Assembly (NCBI GenBank): GCA_944385925.1
Contig: CALWZE010000002.1
Coordinates: 62,001 to 126,000 of the forward strand
Origin: an uncultured Clostridia bacterium
Lineage (GTDB): Bacteria > Bacillota > Clostridia > Oscillospirales > Ruminococcaceae
Length of the DNA stretch: 64,000 bases
Direction: 5' to 3'
The notes under the pieces were generated by a model. It did not search any database and was not told the origin of the DNA. It saw only the letters and a program-made list of their open reading frames with translations. This document shows positions 36,799 through 44,868 of this stretch, piece by piece. How positions within the stretch are numbered: the first letter of the stretch is position 1; the number at the start of each line of letters is the position of its first letter. Position numbers and translations under genes: made by a program.

Positions 36799-37038
36799 AT
36801 GCGGCTGAACAGACTGCATGAGTATATCGAGTCAAAAGGCTGGCCATTTCAGTACAACGAAAGCGATGGCTGTGGCAGTATTGATTTTGAGCACAAGGGA
36901 TTAAACTATCACGTCTGGGAATTTCCCGGTGATCCCTGCGGCGCGGAGAGCAACCTGCGCACCACGGCGCGTATGGAGGATTATTTCGGGGATTACGAAC
37001 AGCAGCTTCTGGAGATCCTGCAAAGCTGGGGCGATTGA
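36799..37038 (+). CDS. Conserved-looking small acidic protein, unknown function
   Basis: The 79-residue protein has a good ribosome site (AGAAGGAGCAGG) before the ATG at 36799. It is acidic, soluble and without membrane segments or Cys pairs. It reads as a compact alpha/beta fold: an N-terminal helix (RLHEYIESKGW), a beta-rich middle with GCGSIDFEHKGLNYHVWEF, and a helical end. I do not recognise a named family, although the pattern seems typical of hypothetical proteins in Clostridia. No neighbour suggests a role. Confidence 0.7.
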   Translation: MRLNRLHEYIESKGWPFQYNESDGCGSIDFEHKGLNYHVWEFPGDPCGAESNLRTTARMEDYFGDYEQQLLEILQSWGD

Positions 37039-37231
37039 TCTGCCGGTCTTTTTCAATATGCCGCGCCTCGTCCTGTGCGGCCGGCCGCCTTCTTCCCTGT
37101 GGAACTGCCTTTCGGACCACTTTTATAGCCGGAAGATTAAAAGAGATGCGGCTGCCTGGTTTAAACCCTACTTCGGCGCTGAAAATCTCTCCTCGCGTGG
37201 CGGTTGGAAACAATTAAAACAGTCCTTTCTT

Positions 37232-37261
37232 AATGGGCTCCAGCCAAGGCTGGAGCCCATT
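37232..37261. other. Perfect 14-bp palindrome without a T tract
   Basis: AATGGGCTCCAGCC and GGCTGGAGCCCATT are separated by AA. It lies alone in the 415-nt gap between the small acidic protein and the marR operon. There is no U run on either strand, so it is a poor intrinsic terminator; a protein-binding site or a processed hairpin is as likely. Confidence 0.6.
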
Positions 37262-37373
37262 GCACTTGCCTGGGGATTGTTGCTTATTTAAAGCAGAATA
37301 CCCGCCTGCCCTTTCAGCGTTTTTTTAACAGGATGTTCCGTTCCCAAAAGGCGGCTGTGAACCCGCTGACACA

Positions 37374-37401
37374 TTGACTTTTTTCCTGTCCGCGATATAA
37401 T
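37374..37401 (+). promoter_or_regulatory. Promoter of the marR-exporter operon
   Basis: TTGACT and TATAAT are spaced by 16 nt. The operator at 37402-37426 starts immediately after the -10 box, so bound repressor would cover the transcription start. Confidence 0.8.
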
Positions 37402-37426
37402 TGACAAGTCAATAATTGATTTGTCA
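37402..37426. promoter_or_regulatory. MarR-type operator
   Basis: TGACAAGTCAA-TAA-TTGATTTGTCA: 11-bp arms with one mismatch and a 3-nt centre. Size and position directly downstream of the -10 box fit autorepression by the MarR protein encoded 28 nt further on. Confidence 0.8.
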
Positions 37427-37453
37427 TTTATATGATGAAAGGGGGCCCCGGGA

Positions 37454-37897
37454 ATGCAGGATGCCTTTCACATGCTTCTGTACCACGCTTTTCACGCGCA
37501 GCGCGGATTTTTGCGTTCCTGTCTCGGACGCTCAGGGCTCGGCGCGGGTCAGCCGAAGCTGCTGGTCTATCTCTATCTGCACGGCCCGTGCAGCCAGCGG
37601 GAGCTTGCATCCTATTTCGAGATCGATCCCGCGGCCGTTTGCCGAATGCTGGCCTCGCTCGAACAAAACGGCTTTGTCGAGCGGGCGGAAAACGAAACCT
37701 GCCGGCGCACTGACCGGGTCTGCCTGACCGAACAGGGACTGGCTGAGGCAAAAACCTGGCAGGAAAACTATCTGACCATGGATTCCATTCTGCTGCGCGG
37801 CTTTTCCGAACAGGAACGGGAGCAATTCGCCTCCTTTCTTGCCCGCGCCTGCGGCAATTTTCATGCAAAAAAGGAGGACGATGCATGCGGGACATAA
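37454..37897 (+). CDS. MarR-family transcriptional repressor
   Basis: The 147-residue winged-helix protein has the recognition region CSQRELASYFEIDPAAVCRML near residues 50-72 and the wing ETCRRTDRVCLTEQG. MarR proteins bind palindromes as dimers and let go when a ligand or drug binds or cysteines are oxidised; there are three cysteines here besides one near the end. The start follows a ribosome site with GGGGGCC. The gene overlaps the exporter gene by 13 nt, and the upstream palindrome is its likely operator, so it should repress itself and the exporter. Confidence 0.92.
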   Translation: MQDAFHMLLYHAFHAQRGFLRSCLGRSGLGAGQPKLLVYLYLHGPCSQRELASYFEIDPAAVCRMLASLEQNGFVERAENETCRRTDRVCLTEQGLAEAKTWQENYLTMDSILLRGFSEQEREQFASFLARACGNFHAKKEDDACGT

Positions 37898-39648
37898 AAC
37901 GTCTGTTAAGCTATCTCGGTCCCTATCGCGTCACCATGCTTATCGGTGGCGCGCTTGTGTTGGTCGAGACCTGTCTGGAGCTGGTCATTCCGGTCCTGAT
38001 CGCCGACCTTCTGGATTACGGCGTCGCCAACGCCGACGTTCCCTATATTCTGCATAAGGGAATTCAGATGGGCGTCTGTGCGCTGCTTGCGCTGATCACC
38101 GGGCTGCTGTACGCCCGCTTCGCGGCGCGCGCTGCATATGGCTGGGGTGCGCGCATTCGGGAAGCGCAGTTTGAAAAGGTGCAGGACTACTCGTTCGCCA
38201 ACCTCGATCATTTCGACACCTCCTCGCTGGTCACCCGGATGACCACCGACGTCACCGTGCTTCAAAATGCAATAAACGCCGGCTTTCGCCCCCTTGTGCG
38301 CGGTCCGGTCATGCTGATTATGGGAATCGGGCTCTCCTTTTGGATGAACGCGGAACTTGCGCTGGTATTTGTTTTTTGCACTCCGGTTCTCGCAGTGCTG
38401 CTCTTTCTCATCCTGCGCAAGGTTGCGCCGATGTACGGACAGCTGCAAAAGGTTGTGGATCGTCTGAACAAAACCGTGCAGGAGGGTCTGACCGCCATTC
38501 GCGCGGTGAAGGCCTTCGTTCGCGGAGAATATGAAGAGGAAAAATTTCAGACGGTCAATGCCGATCTGATGCAGACCAGCCAGACGACCTTTCATTATGC
38601 CGTGCTGAATCTGCCCGTTTTCCAGTTTGTCATGTATACCGTCGTTGTGCTCATCATGTGGTTCGGCGGCAACATGATCCTGCAAGGCAAACTTCTGGTC
38701 GGTGATCTTACCGGTTTTCTCAGCTATGTTTTGCAGGTCATCAATTCGCTGATGATGATTGCCAACGTTTTTCTCCTGCTTACCCGCAGTCTTGCAAGCG
38801 CCCGCCGGATCAACGAGGTGCTGGACGAAGAGGTTTCGCTGCGTTCCAAGCCGGACGCTGTTCAGGTTGTTCCGAACGGCAGCGTGGATTTCGAGGGCGT
38901 CTCCTTCAAATACCGCGCGGACGCGCAGAAATTCGCTCTGTCGGATGTTGACCTGCATATTCCCGCGGGTCAGACGGTCGGCGACCTTGGCGGCACCGGC
39001 AGCGCAAAGTCCACCCTGGTTCAGCTCATACCTCGCCTGTACGACGCGACACAGGGCGTTGTCCGGGTCGGCGGCAGGGATGTGCGGGACTACGATCTGC
39101 GCGCACTGCGGGATGCGGTTGGGATCATATTGCAGAAAAACGTCCTGTTTTCCGGAACGGTTCGGGAAAATCTTCTCTGGGGCAATCCGCAGGCGGACGA
39201 CGACGCACTTTGGGCGGCTTGCCGCGCCGCCTGCGCCGACGAGTTCCTTGAACGGATTCCCGGCGGCCTGGACGCCGATCTGGGACAGGGCGCAAGCAAC
39301 ATTTCCGGCGGCCAGAAGCAGCGGCTGTGTATAGCGCGCACCCTGCTGAAACATCCTAAAATCCTGATATTTGACGACTCCACCAGCGCGGTCGACACCG
39401 CCACGGAAGGAAAAATCCGCACGGCGCTCGCCGCGCTTCCGCAGGTGACGAAAATCATTATTGCGCAGCGCATCACTTCGGTCATGCATACCGACCAGAT
39501 TGTCATTCTGGATGATGGACGAATCCACGCAATCGGCACCCATGAGGAACTGCTCGCCCATGATCCGATCTATCAGGAGATCTATCATTCCCAGATGAAA
39601 GGAGGGGATTTCGATGGCAATGCGTCAGCTGAGCGCGAAAAAGCCTAA
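37885..39648 (+). CDS. ABC exporter half-transporter with degenerate ATP site
   Basis: The 587-residue protein has six membrane helices (about 1-310) and one ATPase domain. Its own catalytic residues are weakened: Walker A reads GGTGSAKST (Ala for the usual Gly before Lys), the Walker B end is FDDSTSAVD (Asp instead of the catalytic Glu), and the H-loop is AQRITSV (Gln for His). The signature [10 protein letters not shown] is intact. This is the expected pattern for one half of a heterodimeric type IV exporter such as BmrC/BmrD or TM287/288, in which only one composite site hydrolyses ATP. Its partner is the next gene. Drug or lipid efflux is likely; the substrate is unknown. Confidence 0.92.
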   Translation: MRDIKRLLSYLGPYRVTMLIGGALVLVETCLELVIPVLIADLLDYGVANADVPYILHKGIQMGVCALLALITGLLYARFAARAAYGWGARIREAQFEKVQDYSFANLDHFDTSSLVTRMTTDVTVLQNAINAGFRPLVRGPVMLIMGIGLSFWMNAELALVFVFCTPVLAVLLFLILRKVAPMYGQLQKVVDRLNKTVQEGLTAIRAVKAFVRGEYEEEKFQTVNADLMQTSQTTFHYAVLNLPVFQFVMYTVVVLIMWFGGNMILQGKLLVGDLTGFLSYVLQVINSLMMIANVFLLLTRSLASARRINEVLDEEVSLRSKPDAVQVVPNGSVDFEGVSFKYRADAQKFALSDVDLHIPAGQTVGDLGGTGSAKSTLVQLIPRLYDATQGVVRVGGRDVRDYDLRALRDAVGIILQKNVLFSGTVRENLLWGNPQADDDALWAACRAACADEFLERIPGGLDADLGQGASNISGGQKQRLCIARTLLKHPKILIFDDSTSAVDTATEGKIRTALAALPQVTKIIIAQRITSVMHTDQIVILDDGRIHAIGTHEELLAHDPIYQEIYHSQMKGGDFDGNASAEREKA

Positions 39649-41458
39649 AAATCTGCGCGGAACCCTGCGCACCCTGCTTTCCTATATGGGACGGCATAAA
39701 TTCATGCTGCTCGCCGTCGCGGTATTAGTGACGGTCAGCGCGCTCGCCAATCTTCTTGGCACCTACATGATCCGGCCTGTCGTCAATTCCCTGGTCGACG
39801 GCGATTTGAATTCCCTGATCCGGGGCGTAATTCTCACGGCCTCCATCTATGCTGTCGGTGTTTTGTGCGCTTATGGCTATTCCCAGACGATGGTCCGCGC
39901 CGCCCAACAGGTTCTGTTCGATATACGCCGGGATCTTTTTGCCCATCTGCAAACCCTTCCGCTTAAATTCTTCGATACCCAGCGGCACGGCGACGTGATG
40001 AGCTATTTCACCAACGACGTGGATACCATCTCGGATGCGCTGAACAACAGCTTTGCGATGATGATTCAGAGCTTTATCCAGATGGTCGGTACCTCTGTTC
40101 TTCTGTTTGTGCTCAACTGGCAGCTGTCCCTGATCGTCTTTGTCTGCTATATTTTCATGTTTTTGTATGTACGTTACAGCGGAAAGCGCAGCAAGAAGTA
40201 CTATAACAGGCAGCAAGCCTGTCTCGGCGACCTGGACGGCTATATTGAGGAAATGGTCAACGGCCAGAAGGTGGTCAAGGTGTTTAACCATGAACCGGCA
40301 AATCTGGATGTTTTCCGGCAGAAGAATGAAGCGCTGCGGCGCGCCGGTACCGGTGCGCAAAGCTATGCGGCGACCATGGTGCCCGCCGTCGTGACCATTT
40401 CCTATATCAACTATGCAATCGTGGCTGTATTCGGCGGAATCATGGCAATGCGCGGCATGACCGACGTCGGAAGTCTTGCGAGCTATCTTGTCTTTGTGCG
40501 TCAGTCCGCGCTGCCGATCAATCAGTTCACCCAGCAAAGCAACTTCCTGCTTGCCGCTCTGGCCGGCGCGGAGCGTGTCTTCGACGTGCTCAATGTCAAA
40601 CCGGAGACCGATGAGGGGCAGGTCGAACTGGTTAATGTATGTGTAAAGGACGATTCCCTTGTTGCCTGCGATCAGCCGACCGGAAACTGGGCCTGGAAAA
40701 AGCCGGACGATTCGCTGGTTCCGCTACGCGGCGACGTGCGTTTCGAAGACGTCGTCTTTGGCTACGAGACTGACCACACAATCCTGCACGGCATCAGTCT
40801 GTACGCCAAGCCCGGCCAGAAAATTGCCTTTGTCGGCTCAACGGGCGCCGGCAAAACGACCATCACCAATTTGATCAATCGTTTTTACGACGTGCAGGGC
40901 GGAAAAGTCATTTATGACGGAATAGATGTCCGCGACATCCGAAAGGACTCTCTGCGCCGCTCGCTCGGTATCGTATTGCAGGACACCCATCTTTTTACCG
41001 GCACGATTGCAGACAACATACGTTTCGGCAAGCTGGACGCGACCCAGGAGGAAATTGAACGGGCTGCGCATATTGCCAACGCCGATTCCTTTATTCGCCG
41101 TCTGCCGCAAGGGTACGACACAATGGTGACGGCCGACGGCGCCAATCTTTCCCAGGGGCAGCGCCAGCTGCTTGCCATCGCGCGCGCCGCCGTTGCGGAT
41201 CCTCCCGTACTGATTCTGGACGAGGCAACCTCCTCCATAGACACCCGCACCGAAGCGCTGATTGAAAAAGGCATGGATCAGCTGATGGAAGGACGCACTG
41301 TCTTTGTCATCGCGCACCGGCTCAGCACGGTTCGCAATGCTGACGCGATCATGGTGCTGGAACAGGGACGGATCATCGAGCGCGGCAGTCACGACGATCT
41401 GATTGCGCAGCGCGGAAAGTACTACCAGCTTTACAACGGCATGTTTGAGCTCAGCTGA
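39614..41458 (+). CDS. ABC exporter half-transporter with canonical ATPase
   Basis: The 614-residue partner has six membrane helices and a complete ATPase: Walker A GSTGAGKTT, Walker B ending LDEATSSIDTRTE (catalytic Glu present) and H-loop AHRLSTV. The signature reads LSQGQRQLL (Gln for the second Gly), again usual in such pairs. It overlaps the upstream half-transporter by 35 nt and has its own GGAGG at 39601-39605. An extra segment between membrane domain and ATPase (about residues 335-372, LVNVCVKDDSL onward) is longer than in typical homologues. Both halves form one exporter under the MarR gene. Confidence 0.93.
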   Translation: MAMRQLSAKKPKNLRGTLRTLLSYMGRHKFMLLAVAVLVTVSALANLLGTYMIRPVVNSLVDGDLNSLIRGVILTASIYAVGVLCAYGYSQTMVRAAQQVLFDIRRDLFAHLQTLPLKFFDTQRHGDVMSYFTNDVDTISDALNNSFAMMIQSFIQMVGTSVLLFVLNWQLSLIVFVCYIFMFLYVRYSGKRSKKYYNRQQACLGDLDGYIEEMVNGQKVVKVFNHEPANLDVFRQKNEALRRAGTGAQSYAATMVPAVVTISYINYAIVAVFGGIMAMRGMTDVGSLASYLVFVRQSALPINQFTQQSNFLLAALAGAERVFDVLNVKPETDEGQVELVNVCVKDDSLVACDQPTGNWAWKKPDDSLVPLRGDVRFEDVVFGYETDHTILHGISLYAKPGQKIAFVGSTGAGKTTITNLINRFYDVQGGKVIYDGIDVRDIRKDSLRRSLGIVLQDTHLFTGTIADNIRFGKLDATQEEIERAAHIANADSFIRRLPQGYDTMVTADGANLSQGQRQLLAIARAAVADPPVLILDEATSSIDTRTEALIEKGMDQLMEGRTVFVIAHRLSTVRNADAIMVLEQGRIIERGSHDDLIAQRGKYYQLYNGMFELS

Positions 41459-41961
41459 TTTTCGGCATCTGACTGCCGTCTTTTCCGGCATGAGAACATC
41501 CCGGCCGCAGCCTGCGCCCTTGTAAAAGCTTCCATTGGATGGCAAAAAAACTGCTTTTTCACTTCTGACAAAAAGTTTTTAAATGTAAGAGCAAGGATAT
41601 CTTCTTATTATTTCAAATCATATTACTTTATTTTAAGGTTCCGGCTTCCGCTGGAACCTGTTTTATTATTTTCTTCAGCGAAACAAGGTCCCATAGTCCT
41701 GCTGAGAAAAGCAGATAATTTTCGCTTCAAGTATCAAGCCAAGCGGAAAAAGAATAAGCGAAATCTGCCCGCTGCGCAAGGGCCGGTCAGCTGCACGAAT
41801 TGCCGGTTAACGGTTCGCGGTCAAGTGGTACGTCAGATCTTTCGCGCTCCTTGATAGACTTGCCGGGATGATGCCATTGCCTGAAATCCGATTTACGAAA
41901 ACGTTTTATTGCGTCATGGTTCAAATCGATTTTTTAAATGCCCCTTCAGCGACAATCAAAG
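41459..41961. other. Intergenic region left of repeat copy B
   Basis: No gene is visible. A sequence ACGAAAACGTTTTAT near 41895-41909 resembles a catabolite-control (cre) site, but no gene start lies nearby, so I give it little weight. Confidence 0.35.
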
Positions 41962-42202
41962 CCACCTGTTCAACGGGTGGTTTGAACAGGTCCTGTAAAC
42001 ATCTATCTCTTGCAGCAGCCCTCTAAAGAGGGCGCTGAATCATTTTTCAATCACACTTTTTTCACTGTGCCCTTTACACGGGCTGCATTAAGTAATCTTC
42101 GCATGATTCAAGGTTATATTTCTTTACTTTAGATTTCGGCAGATGCTTTGTCTATTCCATTTATTGAAGTATTTTTATTGAGCCCCGGTTATACTGTTTT
42201 TT
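41962..42202. repeat. Dispersed structured repeat, copy B
   Basis: This 241-nt block is the better preserved partner of 27322-27539. It starts with a perfect 10-bp stem, ACCTGTTCAA and TTGAACAGGT, around CGGGTGGT; then comes CCCTCTaaAGAGGG flanked by CAGC/GCTG, then CACTGTGCCCTTTACACGGGC, and an AT-rich end closing ACTGTTTTTT. It lies between the ABC exporter and the HD-GYP gene, which converge. No protein is encoded. Confidence 0.65.
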
Positions 42203-42227
42203 CGTGATGCCTGTTCGACGCAAATTA

Positions 42228-42263
42228 AAAAGCGGACCTTTGCCGTCAGGCAGGTCCGCTTTT
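42228..42263 (-). terminator. Terminator of the DegV-GH3-HD-GYP operon
   Basis: AAAAGCGGACCT pairs with AGGTCCGCTTTT across a 12-nt loop, about 56 nt beyond the HD-GYP stop codon. Confidence 0.85.
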
Positions 42264-42318
42264 GTTATCTATCTTTTCATGGGCAACAGATTTTCTGTGT
42301 CTGCACGCCCGCACGGCA

Positions 42319-44868
42319 CTATTGTTTTTCTTTGAGCTGTGCCGGCTGTTTATTTTCCCCTTCTTCACCGATCTGAATACGTCCTGAACGAACCAGATTA
42401 ATGAACAGACGGCCCAGCTGCGGGTCGAACTGCAAGCCGAGGTTGCGCTCAATTTCGGCAAGCGCGGTTTCGACTGTGAGTGCCCGTCTGTACGGCCGGT
42501 TGCTGGTCATTGCATCGAAGGTGTCCGCGATACAAAGGCAGCGTGCGCCGACCGGAATCGCCTCTCCGGCAAGTCCGCGGGGGTATCCCTTGCCGTCCCA
42601 GCGTTCGTGATGTCCGATGACGGCCGGGATAAGATAATCCAGCGAGGGCAGGTGGCGGATCATCGCAATCGACCCCTCAACATGCTGCTTCATCATTTCA
42701 TATTCTTCCGCCGTCAGCCTTCCCTGTTTGGTCAAAATCGCTTCCGGCACCCCTATTTTCCCGATATCATGGAGCAAACCCGCTTGACGGATAATTTCCA
42801 CATGATCTGCATCCAGAGGGATCTCTTTTGCCAATGCGGCCGCATAGTGCGCCACATTGTCCGAATGACGGAAAGTATAGTTGTCCTTGGCGTCGATTGC
42901 GGCTGTCAGCGCGTAAATGGTCGAGGCACGCGCCGCATCCAGTTCCCTTGCCTGTCCGCTGGCCGCATCAGTTATTTCTTTGTCTTTATCCGGCGAATAG
43001 ACCACCGTTGTGTTTTTGCCGCTTCGTTTCGCACTGTAAACCGCCATATTGGCATAGGACAGAAGGTCGTCCATGTTAGAGGCGCTGAAAGGATAGCTGC
43101 AAATACCCGCCGAAAATGTCAGCCGGCGGATCGCGGGATACCCCGCGCCGCTCATTTCCCGCTCAAGCAGGGCACGGCATTCCCGCGCGATCCCTTTTGC
43201 CGCAACTGCGTCAAGATGCGGGAGGGATACTGCAAATTCCTTGCCTGCAAACCGGCTGACCGTTCCGCGCTCACCGACAATGCTCTCAATTATGCGCGAA
43301 AACCGCTGCAAAGCAAGATCTCCGTCCTGCGTTCCATACAGCTCATTGTACAGCCGAAAATCATCCAGACTGATCATCAGCAGCGTAAGCCTGTCTTCGG
43401 CGCACTCATCAAAATCCGCTTTAAGCTTTTTGAGGAAATATCGATGATTATACAACTCCGTGAGTGGGTCGCGCCGGGCTTCGTTCTGCATCTCGACATA
43501 CAGCGACGCATTTTTGAAAGCAATTGCAACCAGCGCCGCGGCAGATTCCAGAAAGCTCACTTCGGCCGGCGAGAAAACATGTCCCTTTTTCGCGCTGAAC
43601 AGCACCATTCCAAGCAAAGCGCCGTCGCTTGTGATCGGCAGCGCAAAATCCACCCGCAGTTCTTCCAAAGCGCGGCGTTCCTGCGCCCACATGGAACGGT
43701 ATTCCTTTGTACGGCAGAACGCCTGGTAGGAAATGCTCTCCGCATGTGACCGCAGCCAGACCGCAAGCGGGTGCTCCGCCGTGATGGAAAAATTCTTTAA
43801 AACAATATCCTGTGTGCAGGCAGCGATGCGGTAATTCTCTTTATTCTCGTCCGCGAGAAGAATGTAGGCCCGTTCCATGACGCAGTTCTGCAGCAGGAAT
43901 TCCCGGAAGGTCTCCACCGTTGTGTCAATTTCCAGCGAAGCGCTTATGGTTCTGCCAAGTTTGGCAAGTTCCCTTTCACGCGCTTCCTGGTTCTTTACAA
44001 ACAACTTGCCTGCCAGCGCGCGAAGAACGGTAAAATACAGAATTGTAATGACCGAAAAAAACAGACAGTAAACAAAGACCTGCGCATTCGGATAATTCCC
44101 GAAAAAGCGGTCATACAGCCGCTCGGCATAGGGGAAAACAATCACGCCGGTGATGGTTCCAAAAGCCACCGCCATCAGGCTGATCGGGCGGCTTGCCGCC
44201 ATCGAACTCAAGGTGATGATGCGTTTTTTGTATAAAGCATAATACAGGCAAACCGCATTGACGCCGCAGAAAATCGTGTCTGTATTCAGCCAGACAAGAT
44301 GAAACACCGACTGCACGATCAGCCCGAGGAACATGACCAGCACGCCGATCAGCAGCGGGGTGAAGGAACCTGGGGCAACGCCGTCCTGCCGGATATTGTT
44401 CCAGACCATCCGGCAGGCGCAGAAAAGGGTAGCTGCCGCCACCACAATCGGGATCACGGCCAGCGGGGTAATGTCGTAATGAAACTCCCGCACGCCGTTG
44501 ATCAGTTCTATGCGCTGGTTGGTTATGAATACATTGAACCAGTTCAGTACAACGATCACCAGCCAGATCAGGAACCACATGGTCCTTGCAAAACTGCCCC
44601 GCCGGTTGGTGTAAAAGTAGAGGAAATTGTAAATACAAAACGGAACACAGAAAATTCCGGTTGCGGATACGCCATACCAGAACTCCATGCCGGGATAAAC
44701 GCTCAGCCGCATGAGCACCGAGCCGCCGGTCCAAAGCACAAAACAGAACAGAAGATGAATAAAAGCGACGATCAGCCGATTCTTTTTGGAGGCCACCACT
44801 ACCAGGAAAAGAAACGCGCTGCTGAAAAAGCAGAGCAGCGGAACGATGATGAAGGAGGGAACGCTCAT
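42319..44868 (-). CDS. 7TM-GAF-GGDEF-HD-GYP signalling receptor, predicted c-di-GMP phosphodiesterase
   Basis: The 849-residue protein has about eight hydrophobic segments in residues 1-295 (histidine-kinase 7TM-like sensor), a GAF domain at about 310-460, a GGDEF-like domain at about 465-625 and an HD-GYP domain at about 650-825. The cyclase signature reads AGKEF instead of GGDEF, so diguanylate cyclase activity is doubtful. The phosphodiesterase site is intact: HSDNVAHYA, LLHDIGKIG and GHHERWDGKGYP. It should therefore lower c-di-GMP, perhaps with GTP binding at the degenerate domain as a switch. The ATG overlaps the GH3 stop codon (ATGA), so translation of the two is probably coupled, suggesting that the receptor responds to, or governs, the enzyme's substrate or product. 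Confidence 0.92.
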   Translation of the reverse strand: MSVPSFIIVPLLCFFSSAFLFLVVVASKKNRLIVAFIHLLFCFVLWTGGSVLMRLSVYPGMEFWYGVSATGIFCVPFCIYNFLYFYTNRRGSFARTMWFLIWLVIVVLNWFNVFITNQRIELINGVREFHYDITPLAVIPIVVAAATLFCACRMVWNNIRQDGVAPGSFTPLLIGVLVMFLGLIVQSVFHLVWLNTDTIFCGVNAVCLYYALYKKRIITLSSMAASRPISLMAVAFGTITGVIVFPYAERLYDRFFGNYPNAQVFVYCLFFSVITILYFTVLRALAGKLFVKNQEARERELAKLGRTISASLEIDTTVETFREFLLQNCVMERAYILLADENKENYRIAACTQDIVLKNFSITAEHPLAVWLRSHAESISYQAFCRTKEYRSMWAQERRALEELRVDFALPITSDGALLGMVLFSAKKGHVFSPAEVSFLESAAALVAIAFKNASLYVEMQNEARRDPLTELYNHRYFLKKLKADFDECAEDRLTLLMISLDDFRLYNELYGTQDGDLALQRFSRIIESIVGERGTVSRFAGKEFAVSLPHLDAVAAKGIARECRALLEREMSGAGYPAIRRLTFSAGICSYPFSASNMDDLLSYANMAVYSAKRSGKNTTVVYSPDKDKEITDAASGQARELDAARASTIYALTAAIDAKDNYTFRHSDNVAHYAAALAKEIPLDADHVEIIRQAGLLHDIGKIGVPEAILTKQGRLTAEEYEMMKQHVEGSIAMIRHLPSLDYLIPAVIGHHERWDGKGYPRGLAGEAIPVGARCLCIADTFDAMTSNRPYRRALTVETALAEIERNLGLQFDPQLGRLFINLVRSGRIQIGEEGENKQPAQLKEKQ

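Noticed and set aside
41895..41909. Cre-like sequence ACGAAAACGTTTTAT
   Set aside because: No gene start nearby and only a loose match, so a role in catabolite control cannot be supported.
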